Source of the DNA: a virus
IMG/VR virus record: IMGVR_UViG_3300022858_001224
Span: 1-37,158 of that record
DNA length: 37,158 nucleotides
Strand: one strand, 5' to 3'
Part shown: piece by piece, positions 16,561-25,280 of the stretch
Position numbering within the stretch: the first letter of the stretch is position 1
How the letters are laid out: each line of letters starts with the position of its first letter
Position numbers and translations under genes: made by a program
Notes under the pieces: model-generated
The model's database searches: none
The model's input: only the letters and a program-made list of their open reading frames with translations
Told to the model about the DNA's origin: nothing

Positions 16561-16842
16561 ATGAGTTTGATGGATTTGTTAGTTTGGTTGACTGGTGCAG
16601 GATCATTGATGGCAATTAGTTGGGCAGCGGAATATTTCAATTGGTTTGTAGGAATGGAACCCAAACAAAAGAAACTGGTTTTCTTTGGTATTGCGGCAGG
16701 GATTACGATTGCCTCAATGCTGGCGATTAACTTTGTTCCTGAAGAAGTTATCAAGATGTTGAGCCCCTATCTTACAAGTTTGATTGCATTGTTTACAATG
16801 GTTTTCATTAGTGATGGGTTTCACGCAGTTACAAAAGAGTAG
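16561..16842 (+). CDS. Small membrane protein, holin-like
   Basis: A 93-residue protein with hydrophobic segments at about residues 7-24, 39-58 and 66-85, separated by short polar turns (MEPKQKK), ending in a charged tail. GAGGAG precedes the ATG. This is a holin-like layout, but it is far from the endolysin, so it may instead be a phage membrane protein of unknown role. A strong terminator follows. Confidence 0.55.
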   Translation: MSLMDLLVWLTGAGSLMAISWAAEYFNWFVGMEPKQKKLVFFGIAAGITIASMLAINFVPEEVIKMLSPYLTSLIALFTMVFISDGFHAVTKE

Positions 16843-16855
16843 GTTATAAAATTTA

Positions 16856-16887
16856 AGACACAGAGAGAAATCTCTGTGTCTTTTTTT
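16856..16887 (+). terminator. Strong rho-independent terminator
   Basis: AGACACAGAGA, tetraloop GAAA, TCTCTGTGTCT: a perfect 11-bp stem followed by seven T (16881-16887). It closes the tail-tube segment before the resolvase and recombinase genes. Confidence 0.95.
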
Positions 16888-16900
16888 AGACAAAAAAACA

Positions 16901-16918
16901 ATAAAATGAGGATTTTAT
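16901..16918 (+). promoter_or_regulatory. Palindrome enclosing the resolvase ribosome binding site
   Basis: ATAAAA, loop TGAGGA, TTTTAT: a 6-bp stem with 6-nt loop related to the other CATAAAA palindromes. The loop holds the GAGGA ribosome binding site and the stem reaches the ATG (16917) of the resolvase gene, so folding could affect its translation. Confidence 0.45.
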
Positions 16919-17396
16919 GATGAAAAAAGAAAAAATTATTTTAGCACTCGATTTAAGCCTATCAAATACTGGTGTAGCTATATTTGATATGCAACGTGAA
17001 CTTATTGAAGTTCAAAGTATTCCCACGAATAGTAGAAATGCTAATCATGGTGAAAGACTGAAAATTATCGCAGATAGATTGATTGAAATTAAAAATAAAT
17101 ATAATGTTTGTGAAGTTGCTTTTGAGGCAGGATTTTCTCGTCATTATAAAAGCACGAGAATTTTAAGTAAAGTTGCTGGAGTTGCAGAGTATGTCTTCTA
17201 TGATAAAAAGCAGTATTTTTATCCTCCTTCGACTGTAAAGAAGGCGGTAACAGGTAGTGGACGCGCGAGTAAGGAGGAATTAAAAGAGGTAGTTGAAAAA
17301 AAATATCCAAATATTGCTTTAAAAAATCTAGATATTTCTGATGCAATTTCTGTTGGATTGTGTCATTTTATCAAGGTAGACGAAAAAGATGAATAA
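16917..17396 (+). CDS. RuvC-like Holliday junction resolvase
   Basis: A 159-residue RNase H-fold nuclease. It has ILALDLSLSNTGVAIFD (catalytic D12), CEVAFEAGFS (E70), SGRASKEELKEVVEKKYP (a DNA-contact helix typical of the family) and LDISDAISVGLCH (acidic residues near D139/D142). Phage RuvC-like enzymes cut branched DNA before packaging. The gene is 15 nt before a tyrosine recombinase gene and just after a terminator, so the two may form a small recombination unit placed inside the structural block. Confidence 0.85.
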   Translation: MMKKEKIILALDLSLSNTGVAIFDMQRELIEVQSIPTNSRNANHGERLKIIADRLIEIKNKYNVCEVAFEAGFSRHYKSTRILSKVAGVAEYVFYDKKQYFYPPSTVKKAVTGSGRASKEELKEVVEKKYPNIALKNLDISDAISVGLCHFIKVDEKDE

Positions 17397-17411
17397 AAAT
17401 GGGAGGATTAG

Positions 17412-18425
17412 ATGGGCAGAAAAACATACAAGAAAGTAATTACATCGCCGGAACTATCAAAGAAAATCAATCCTGCTAGTTTGAAACTTGTTGAAAGATT
17501 TCTAAAAACAAAAAAAGCAAGATGTAGCGATTTGACAGTTAAAGGATATGCAAGTGATTTGAATATTTTTTTGACTTGGAATTTGTTGTATAATGACAAT
17601 ATTCCTTTTACGGATATTCGGAAAATTCAATTTGCGGAATTTTTTAACTTTACGCTTACCGATCTCCGCTGGAGTTCTTCAAGATTCAGTAGAGTAAAAT
17701 CTGCGTTATCTTCATTTTCTGATTTCATAGAAAAATATTTCGATACAGATTTTCCGTCATTTCGCAACGTCATTCTTCGAGCTGTAGATTCAGTTCCAAA
17801 ACAAGCAGTCAGAGAGAAGACTATTTTGTCAGATGAACAAGTTGAGTCTGTATTCAATTATATCGAAAATGAACTTGAAGATTTTCAAATGGCCTGCTGG
17901 TTTGCTTTAGCAATTGCAAGTGGTTCGAGATTCTCAGAACTGCTCAGATTTACTACAGAAAATATTGACCCTACGGTTTTGGCTTTTGAAGATATATTTA
18001 TAGAGAGTCTTCCGATTCAAACAAAAGGAAGGGGAAAAAATGGAAAGATGATAAGTAAGTATATCATCAAAGATATATTTTTGCCAAGATATGAAAAGTG
18101 GCTTCCAATTAGAAAAGAAATTCTAAATAAGAATGGCAAAGATCATGATTTTTTATTTATAAAACATAATGGCAATATTGCTCTGGCTTCTACGGCAAGA
18201 ACTTGGGTTCAAAAAATAGAAGATTTCTTGGAAGTTGATGTATATTCTCACTGCCTTCGCCACTTTTTTACTACTTATTTGGCAAAGGCTGGATTACCTG
18301 TTGATTTGATTCAAGAAATCGGAGGGTGGAAAAATACTGAAATGGTAATCCTGTATTCTGATGTTTCAGCTAAAGATAGGAAGTGGAAAGAACTTGAAAA
18401 TTTGAAAAATATTACTAAAAAATAA
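17412..18425 (+). CDS. Tyrosine recombinase (integrase/Xer family)
   Basis: A 337-residue recombinase. Residues about 20-110 form a core-binding domain (LKLVERFLKTKKARCSDLTVKGYASDLNIFLTW). The catalytic domain shows SGSRFSELLRF (R173), K205 in QTKGRGK, SHCLRHFF (H280, R283), GGWKN (W306 in the H/W position) and the nucleophile ILYSD (Y315). All catalytic positions are present. It would cut and join DNA at a specific site, for integration, excision or dimer resolution. Unusually for an integrase it lies between tail genes rather than at a lysogeny module; a lox-like inverted repeat lies at 33825-33862. Confidence 0.9.
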   Translation: MGRKTYKKVITSPELSKKINPASLKLVERFLKTKKARCSDLTVKGYASDLNIFLTWNLLYNDNIPFTDIRKIQFAEFFNFTLTDLRWSSSRFSRVKSALSSFSDFIEKYFDTDFPSFRNVILRAVDSVPKQAVREKTILSDEQVESVFNYIENELEDFQMACWFALAIASGSRFSELLRFTTENIDPTVLAFEDIFIESLPIQTKGRGKNGKMISKYIIKDIFLPRYEKWLPIRKEILNKNGKDHDFLFIKHNGNIALASTARTWVQKIEDFLEVDVYSHCLRHFFTTYLAKAGLPVDLIQEIGGWKNTEMVILYSDVSAKDRKWKELENLKNITKK

Positions 18426-18452
18426 GTTGTAGGCTATTTGAAAGGAGGCTAT

Positions 18453-20312
18453 ATGTCATCATTATCAAAATACACTATCAGAGTTAAAGCTGAGTTAGAT
18501 GATGTAAATCTTACGAAACAATTAAATGCTTTACAAAAAAAGATAAGTAAAGCAAAAAAAGCTGTCAGCGGTGAAAACGATCCTAAAAAATCGGCAGGAG
18601 AATTTTTAGGCATAGGTGAAAAAAGTTTTGAAGGTCTTGCAAGCAGAATAAAAGAATCGTCTGGCGAGTTAACGAAACTCAGAAAACATTTTCTTGGTCT
18701 TAGCGATACTATTCACAATGTAAAAGCAACAAAACTTATTGATGATGGAGAAATGACCTCTTATTCAGTTTCATTAGATAATATACAGGATGGCGTAAAA
18801 GAATCTCAAAAGTGGATGGTAAAACTTGGAGAAGGCGGGCAGTATTTTTTAAAAAAAATTTCTGGTACTGAACAGGAAGCCAAGAAGTTAAAAGAAACTA
18901 TAAAAAAAACTCAAGGTTTAAAAATAGTAGATGACGACAACCTTGATTCAGCAAAAATAAAAATTCAAGAATTTTCCGCAGGATTGCAAAAGGTTAGGGA
19001 AAGTTTTGAAGGTATTGGAGAAAATTTAAAGGTTTCGGGTGATTTTGATGTAAATACTGGAAAATTAAAAGGTTATCAAGTTACATTTGATAAAATAAAA
19101 GATGATGTAAAGCAAACTGAAACTTACATGGTTGGTCTTGATGGAAAAGTTGGTCAAGTTTTAAAAGGTGCAAAAACTACGGCAAAGGCTTTTAAAGAAG
19201 TAAAAAAAACTGTAAAAGACACCTCGTTATCTACGGAACAAGTAGATGCTAATCTTTTGAAATGGAATGATTCTCTTAGAGAAATGGAGAATAGAACTCC
19301 AAAAATATTTGAAAAAAAAGAGATTGTAGGAATAAGAACTGAACTTGACGGAATGATAGCTGCTTTTAATGATCCTAACGTAAAAAAGACACCAGAGATG
19401 GTTGCGGCTATCAATGCAAAAATGACGCATCTTAAATCTACTATACGTTCTACTTCTCTTGAAACTCAAAATCTAACTCACGATAGTGATGATTTTGGTA
19501 GTGTCATGGCGAAAAATATAAAAAAGGTTGTGCAGTGGGCAATTGCTACAACCGCAATTTATGGAACATTGAAGCAAATTAAAGAAGCGATTCAATTTAT
19601 TAAAGATTTAAATAAAGAAATGACAAATATCCAGGTTGTAACTGGAATGTCAAAAAATGAAATTAATGGTTTAACACAAGAATTTAATAAGTTGGCACTT
19701 GCGACAGGATCCACAACTATCGAGATCGCCGCGGGAAGTACAGAATGGTTTCGGGCTGGAAAAACAATAGCAGAAACTTCTGAATTGATGAGAGCGACTA
19801 TGATGCTTTCAAAACTTGGAAATATGGAATCTGCGGAATCAACCACTAAACTTACTGCTGCTTTAAATGGATTTCAACTTGGAGCTGAAGACGCAATTGA
19901 TGTAGTTGATGTACTAATTAATCTTGATAATCAATATTCTACAAGTGTTTCAGAATTAACAGAAGCATTGCAAATGTCTTCTAGTAGTGCTCAACAAGTA
20001 GGTGTTGATTTTAATGAATTAGCTTCTATGATTACCGTAATTTCGAGCACAACTAGACGCAGCGGATCTTCGATAGGAATGAGCATGAAAACTATGTTTG
20101 CCAGATTATCTGCAATAAAACTTGGCAAAATGTTTGAAGATGATGCCACAAATATTAATGATGTTGAAAAAGCATTAAGTTTAGTAAATATTAAATTAAG
20201 AGATAGTGAGACAAGTTTTCGCGATATGGGTAATGTGTTTGAAGATATTGCAGTAAAATGGGACACTATGAACGAATTGGAACAGTCGGCAGTGTCGACA
20301 GCGGTTGCTGGT
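18453..20312 (+). CDS. Tape measure protein, exon 1 (split by group I intron)
   Basis: The first 620 codons of a TP901-type tape measure protein, which sets tail length and forms part of the DNA channel. An N-terminal charged, helical region contains two related copies of a motif (SYSVSLDNIQDGVKESQKWMV and GYQVTFDKIKDDVKQTETYMV). The conserved core follows (NKEMTNIQVVTGMSKNEINGLTQEF..., GSTEWFRAGKTIAET..., SSTTRRSGSSIGMSMKTMFARL). The exon ends ...STAVAG. The open frame continues only to a stop at 20358-20360 inside the intron. The ATG at 18453 follows AAAGGAGG. Joined to exon 2, the protein has about 1,540 residues. Confidence 0.9.
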
Positions 20313-21647
20313 AAAATGTATGCCAGAACATGTAGTGATGCATGGGAGTTCGCTTATTAAACTCTAGAAGATGACCATATCGGAAAAACGCCTATAACAA
20401 GGTCAATTCCGAGGAAAGGCACAATAATTATAGACAAAAATATAGTGTAGATATTTTTGTATTGGAGAAACAATGAGAAAGAATAAAAGATGGACAGAGG
20501 AAAGAAAACAATTTTTAATAGATAACTATCCAAATAAACCAAAAGAATTTTTGATTGAAGAATTGGGAATTGCATGGAGTTCAATATATGCAAAGGCTAG
20601 TGAATTAAAGGTTGTTAGAAGGAATATTTTTACAAAAGAAGACATTGAATTTATTGTTGAAAATTATGAGCACATGAATTATTCTGAAATAGCAAATTTT
20701 TTAGGTAGAGACAAAAGTACTGTTGCCTGTAAAATTAATGGTGTGGGTTTGGTAAAAGTTGAAAAATGGACAAATGAAGAGGTTGATCTTTTAATAAAAA
20801 ATTATCCTAAATATACAAATAGATATTTATCAGATAAAATATTGCCAGGCAGAAAGAATTACAGCATAAGAACTATGGCTTATAAATATGGACTTCATAA
20901 ATCAGAAGAGATGGGAAAAAAAAGATATGATTCAGAAAAAATGATAGAGGACTTAATAAATCTTTCTGAAAAATTAGGAAGAACGCCATTTCTTAGCGAT
21001 TTAGTTGAAAATGGATTGGCTTCTGGAAAAACTTATCAAAGATATTTTGATGGATATCGTAATGCTTGTGAAATCGCTGGTCTAGAAATAAATTCAAATT
21101 TATGGGGAAGATCAATTTCCTGTAAGTCTATCAATGGCGATATATGTTTTTCAAAATCTGAAAAAATTATTACAGACTTTTTCATAGAGAACGACATTGG
21201 ATATAAAAAAGAAATAAAATATAGTAATTTTATAGATGAATCTATTTGCGGAAATAAAATTGTTGATTGGATTTTATCTGAAAATATTTTTGTAGAATAT
21301 TTTGGATTGCCAGAAAAAGAAAATTATAAAAAAAGAATGAATGAAAAAATTAGTATGTGTGAAAAAAATGATATTGTTTTAATAGAAGTGTATAGAAAAG
21401 ATTTGACAAAACTACACGAAGTTTTTAGTCAATTTTTATAGTTATTGTGAATCCGTAACGATCAATCGGGCTGTGTTGGTAACAACATAACCCACGTCAT
21501 CTTTCTTGTGAATAACAAGAAAAAGATATGATCTGAACTGCAACTATAATGAGAATATATGAAATTGCAGAGCATGGTAGAAATTCCATGACGCCATTCG
21601 TAAGAATGGTCAGTAACCTATTTTATGGGTGAAAGCAACAGATTTTG
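20313..21647 (+). other. Group I intron (IA-like) in tape measure gene
   Basis: Splicing joins ...GTTGCTGGT to GTACGACAA, restoring AVAG-VRQR. P1: exon CTGGT (20308-20312) pairs with GCCAG (20322-20326) with the U-G pair at the splice site; the intron ends with G (21647). P10: GTAT (20318-20321) pairs with exon GTAC (21648-21651). P3: GATGAC (20370-20375) with GTCATC (21496-21501). P7: GATCA (21460-21464) with TGATC (21529-21533), within an S-like AAGATATGATCT. P8: TTTCTTGT/ACAAGAAA. A stem CACAATAA/TTATTGTG (20420-20427, 21442-21449) has the endonuclease gene in its loop. P9-type hairpins follow, one capped by GTAA. Confidence 0.93.
20473..21441 (+). CDS. Intron-encoded homing endonuclease
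   Basis: A 322-residue protein lying in a peripheral loop of the intron, its stop directly at the start of the closing stem. Residues about 1-160 contain three similar helix-turn-helix units: WTEERKQFLIDNYP, FTKEDIEFIVENYE and WTNEEVDLLIKNYP, likely for recognising the long homing site. Next is a segment like the homing-endonuclease-associated repeat (LINLSEKLGRTPFLSDL...YRNACEIAGL). The C-terminus (SEKIITDFFIENDIGYKKE...IVDWILSENIFVEYFG) looks like a PD-(D/E)XK or Vsr-like nuclease, with D in VDW and E in VEYFG as candidate catalytic residues. It would cut intron-less tape-measure genes and spread the intron. Confidence 0.82.
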   Translation: MRKNKRWTEERKQFLIDNYPNKPKEFLIEELGIAWSSIYAKASELKVVRRNIFTKEDIEFIVENYEHMNYSEIANFLGRDKSTVACKINGVGLVKVEKWTNEEVDLLIKNYPKYTNRYLSDKILPGRKNYSIRTMAYKYGLHKSEEMGKKRYDSEKMIEDLINLSEKLGRTPFLSDLVENGLASGKTYQRYFDGYRNACEIAGLEINSNLWGRSISCKSINGDICFSKSEKIITDFFIENDIGYKKEIKYSNFIDESICGNKIVDWILSENIFVEYFGLPEKENYKKRMNEKISMCEKNDIVLIEVYRKDLTKLHEVFSQFL

Positions 21648-24410
21648 GTACGACAAAGAGAAGCATTTTTAGTATTAATGAGCAATTATAATCAAGTATT
21701 AGATGCACAGGCAATTGCAGCCGATTCTGCTGGTTTAGCAACAGAACGGTATGAAATTTATATGGAAGGTCTTGAAGCGACTGCTAATCGTTTTACTGCT
21801 ACATGGGAACAGTTATGGACAAAAACCATTAATTCAGAAGCTGTTGAAATTGTTATCAATATGGGAATTGCGATAATGCGATGGGGTATTGAGATGGGTG
21901 GATTATTGCCTATAATAAAGGTGTTGTCCGGTGTTTTAATTGCTCTCAATATTGAAAAAATTACTGGCGTTATAGTTGGTATTATAGGTTCGATTAAAAA
22001 TCTTGGTGTTGCTATAGCTAAGTTTGCAGTACTTGCCGCATCTAATATGGCTATAGCTACCGCCGGTGTTACACTTCTTATTGCTGCGATTATCGGTATT
22101 GGTTATGCTATAGATGAATCATCAAAAAAAATGAGTAGTTTGGCGGAATCTTTTGATGAAATAAATTCAGAGGCATTATCTAGACAAGATGAGTTAAAAT
22201 CTCTTGGTGAAGAATATGAGACTTTATCGGAAAAACAAAATAAAAATAAAGATGATTTAATCAGGCTGCTCGATATTCAAACAATTATGAATACAAAATA
22301 TGGCGCTGCTGCGGATGAAATAACATTATATTCTGATGCGGTAGACAATAATAGCGATGCTATTAAAGAGAATATTGAGTGGATAAAAAAACAAGCAGAA
22401 GTTGACGCTCAATCATATATTGATACGAACAGGCTGAAATATGATAAAGCAAAAGAATTTTTAGATAAAGAAGGTGTTGTTCCGAAAATGTTTTTTGAAA
22501 GTGAAGACGATGCTGGTTATAGGTTATATGAGGACATTCCAGAAAATGCAGGACAAAGAGATATTCTTGAATATTACGCCAAAGTCGCTGAAGCTGGAGA
22601 AAAAGGTTATAAAAAATATGAAAAATGGTATAATGAATTAATAAAAGAGGTTTCTACCGCCGAAGATCTTGTGATTGGATACGACCATTTTGTAAATGTT
22701 TTACAGGGCGTTAGTGATGGGGTTGAATCGGTTAGTGATTCTAGCGATGATACAATTCCTTCTATTTATGATACCGCAGAATCATTTGAAGAACTTGCAA
22801 AAGCCGCCGATGATGCTACAGATTCTATGCGTTCTGCAATGGACGTTTCGGTCTCTTTACTGAAGGCTTATAAAGAAAAAGATTCTTTGACATCTTCACA
22901 AATAGATCAATTGAAAAACGCATTTCCAGATTCTTATATGCAAGCACTTACAATAGAGGGTAATTTAATAAAATTAAATATAGAAACTCTCAAAGAGATG
23001 GTTATTGCTCGTGCTAGAGAATCTCTTGTAGCTTCAAAGACAGCATTGTCTAATATTGAAGCTAAAAGAAAAGAGGCATTATCATCTATAAGTACAGCAA
23101 GAGCCATTATTGAAAGTAATAGTGCGGTAGAAATTTCTATGTCTGGGCTAGGTTTGTTCTACAATAAAATAGCTGTTGAAGCTGTAAATAGCGCAAATAA
23201 TCAAATCGCTGCGCAACAGGCACTTCTAGAAGGTACTGAAGCTCAATATAAATCTCTTCAGGACGATATTAAGCTAAATTCTATTTATCTCAGCCAACTA
23301 GAAGACGGTAGTTATTGGACAAATGAGTTAGCCGATGCAACCAGTGGGGATTCCGATAGTTTGGCTGAATCTGAAAAAGCGTATAGCGATCTTTTAGCTT
23401 TGACAATAAAAATGTTGAAACAAAAAAAGAATGCAGAAAAAGACGCTTTGCAAGATGAATTAGCTGGTTATAAAAAAATTATTGATGCTCGTAAAAGAAT
23501 CATCGATCTTCGTGAAGAAGAACGTGATTTTCAAAACGATCTTGATGATAAAAACGAGAAACTAGCAGATATTGATGCTGAATTATTACAACTTCAGTTT
23601 GATAACAGTGAAGAAGCAGTAGCAAGACGATTGGTTCTTGAAGATGAAAAAGCCAAGCAAATTGAGGATATTGACGAATTACAGAATGATCGTAGCGTTG
23701 AAATCCAGAAAGATGCTTTGGATGAAGAATATGATGATTATGAAGAACTTATCGACAAAAAAATTGCATTAATAGATAGCTATCTTAGCCGTGAAGGTGA
23801 GATTGCTCAAGAAGCTATTGCCATGATGAAGAATAGAACCGATGGGTTCTACCAATCATTATTGAGCTGGAATAGAGCTTATGGCGATGGAATTGATAGT
23901 ACGATCTCGAAATTATGGGCACAAGTAAGTGCTGCTCATGCGGCTTCAAGTATCAGTATGAATGTTCAACAAGTTTCCACAGAACCAGAAAAGAAACCAT
24001 ATATTGCTCCTGCAAAGACGCAACAAGATTACTATCAGGACTTTCAATCTGGTGGTTTAGTATGGGTTGAAAAAGGGACTGGTTCTAGAATTGTTCAAAG
24101 TCAGTATGATATGCTCCCCCGTTATCACGAGGGTGGCGTTGTTGGTATGCGGGGTTCTAAGGTTGGCGAAGTATTTGCAAACCTAATGAAAGGCGAAGTT
24201 GTTGTCAATCAACAACAAATGTCTGACTTTTTAGGATCTACATTACCAGATATTGCGAATAGTGGAATAACTATCAGTATGCCGATTACAGTTCAAGGAA
24301 ATCTTGATAAATCAGTTCTTCCAGAATTGAAATCTATGATTTTTGACACTATAAAGAAAGCAACTGATAATCGTGGAATAAGGAGAGGTGTAAAAAGCTT
24401 CTCAGTTTAA
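21648..24410 (+). CDS. Tape measure protein, exon 2
   Basis: The remaining 920 codons of the tape measure gene, beginning VRQREAFLVLMSNYNQVLDAQ, the sequence expected right after the core motif in exon 1. Membrane-like segments lie early (GLLPIIKVLSGVLIALN; AAIIGIGYAID), followed by long charged coiled coils (KQKKNAEKDALQDELAGYKKIIDARKRIIDLREEERDFQNDLDDKNEKL). The C-terminus is typical of tape measures (GGLVWVEKGTGSRIV...YHEGGVVGMRG...NLMKGEVVVNQQQM). An upstream TTG in frame is the last intron codon and is not used. A terminator follows. Confidence 0.9.
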   Translation, partial: VRQREAFLVLMSNYNQVLDAQAIAADSAGLATERYEIYMEGLEATANRFTATWEQLWTKTINSEAVEIVINMGIAIMRWGIEMGGLLPIIKVLSGVLIALNIEKITGVIVGIIGSIKNLGVAIAKFAVLAASNMAIATAGVTLLIAAIIGIGYAIDESSKKMSSLAESFDEINSEALSRQDELKSLGEEYETLSEKQNKNKDDLIRLLDIQTIMNTKYGAAADEITLYSDAVDNNSDAIKENIEWIKKQAEVDAQSYIDTNRLKYDKAKEFLDKEGVVPKMFFESEDDAGYRLYEDIPENAGQRDILEYYAKVAEAGEKGYKKYEKWYNELIKEVSTAEDLVIGYDHFVNVLQGVSDGVESVSDSSDDTIPSIYDTAESFEELAKAADDATDSMRSAMDVSVSLLKAYKEKDSLTSSQIDQLKNAFPDSYMQALTIEGNLIKLNIETLKEMVIARARESLVASKTALSNIEAKRKEALSSISTARAIIESNSAVEISMSGLGLFYNKIAVEAVNSANNQIAAQQALLEGTEAQYKSLQDDIKLNSIYLSQLEDGSYWTNELADATSGDSDSLAESEKAYSDLLALTIKMLKQKKNAEKDALQDELAGYKKIIDARKRIIDLREEERDFQNDLDDKNEKLADIDAELLQLQFDNSEEAVARRLVLEDEKAKQIEDIDELQNDRSVEIQKDALDEEYDDYEELIDKKIALIDSYLSREGEIAQEAIAMMKNRTDGFYQSLLSWNRAYGDGIDSTISKLWAQVSAAHAASSISMNVQQVSTEPEKKPYIAPAKTQQDYYQDFQSGGLVWVEKGTGSRIVQSQYDMLPRYHEGGVVGMRGSKVGEVFANLMKGEVVVNQQQMSDFLGSTLPDIANSGITISMPITVQGNLDKSVLPELKSMIFDTIKKATDNRGIRRGVKSFSV

Positions 24411-24420
24411 TAACATTTAA

Positions 24421-24448
24421 AGGGGTAGGGAAACCTGCCCCTTTTATT
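24421..24448 (+). terminator. Rho-independent terminator after tape measure gene
   Basis: AGGGGTAGG, tetraloop GAAA, CCTGCCCCT: 9-bp stem with one G-U pair, followed by TTTTATTAAT. It separates the tape measure gene from Dit. Confidence 0.9.
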
Positions 24449-24476
24449 AATAATTCAACATCTATAGGAGGTGAAA

Positions 24477-25277
24477 ATGTTTAACGGGAAGAGTTTTACG
24501 TTTGACTCTATTCCATCAGAGTTATACAACTTGAGGATATTGAATTTCAGATCTTCAGGACTTACATCAACCTCCGCTGGTTCAGAGGTTGAATTACAGA
24601 AAAAATGGCCGTTGAAAAAACTGAAACCATATTATTTTGGGAGAAGTTTGCAAACGCCATTAAAAATAGATATGACCATTGGTGCTGTCGCAGGAACATT
24701 TATTGAAGTATCAGATATGATTCTTATAAAGAGATGGTTATTGGCTAGAAATGGTTATAAAGAACTCATTATTCAACAGGACGACATGCTGGGATATACA
24801 TTTAATTGTATTGCAATCTCTGGTTCTGATAAATATATCGGGAATCAATTAGTAGGATTAGACCTTACTTTTGAGTGTGATTCTCCATGGGCGTGGACTT
24901 CGGAAAAGACATTGACATATACTCTTCCAAATAGTTTTATTAGCTCATTTAATTTCAATTTTTACAATGATTCGGATTCAGATGACTACTATTATCCTGA
25001 AACAACATTTACAATGAATAATATTGGAACAACTTTTTATTTAGTGAATGGTTCAGATGGTGGCAGATCAATGTTTTTTGACGAATTATCTAGCGAAGAG
25101 AAAATTACACTAGATAATGATAGACAAATTATTACGTCTAGTAAAGGTTTGAGAAGATTATCTAATTTTAATAAACACTGGTTTAGATTAATTCCAGGCA
25201 TGAATTCATTAACATTAACTGCCGGAGTTACAGAATTTACAATGACTTATAAAAATGCGAGGAAGATTGGAGGGTAA
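24477..25277 (+). CDS. Distal tail protein (Dit)
   Basis: A 266-residue protein following the tape measure gene, where Dit is found in siphoviruses of Gram-positive hosts; Dit rings link the tail tube to the baseplate. The N-terminal half has the Dit pattern (FTFDSIPSELYNLRIL..., KPYYFGRSLQTPLKIDMTIGAV, IKRWLLARNGYKELIIQQDD) ending with the characteristic LTFECDSPWAW. The C-terminal half is a galectin-like beta domain (FYLVNGSDGG..., NSLTLTAGVTEFTMTYKNARKIGG). ATG at 24477 follows AGGAGG. Confidence 0.88.
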   Translation: MFNGKSFTFDSIPSELYNLRILNFRSSGLTSTSAGSEVELQKKWPLKKLKPYYFGRSLQTPLKIDMTIGAVAGTFIEVSDMILIKRWLLARNGYKELIIQQDDMLGYTFNCIAISGSDKYIGNQLVGLDLTFECDSPWAWTSEKTLTYTLPNSFISSFNFNFYNDSDSDDYYYPETTFTMNNIGTTFYLVNGSDGGRSMFFDELSSEEKITLDNDRQIITSSKGLRRLSNFNKHWFRLIPGMNSLTLTAGVTEFTMTYKNARKIGG

Positions 25278-25280
25278 GAA

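Noticed and set aside
20313-20360. Tape measure protein ending naturally at 20360
   Set aside because: The last 15 codons do not resemble tape measure sequence, and the intron pairings plus the exact join to VRQR explain the early stop.
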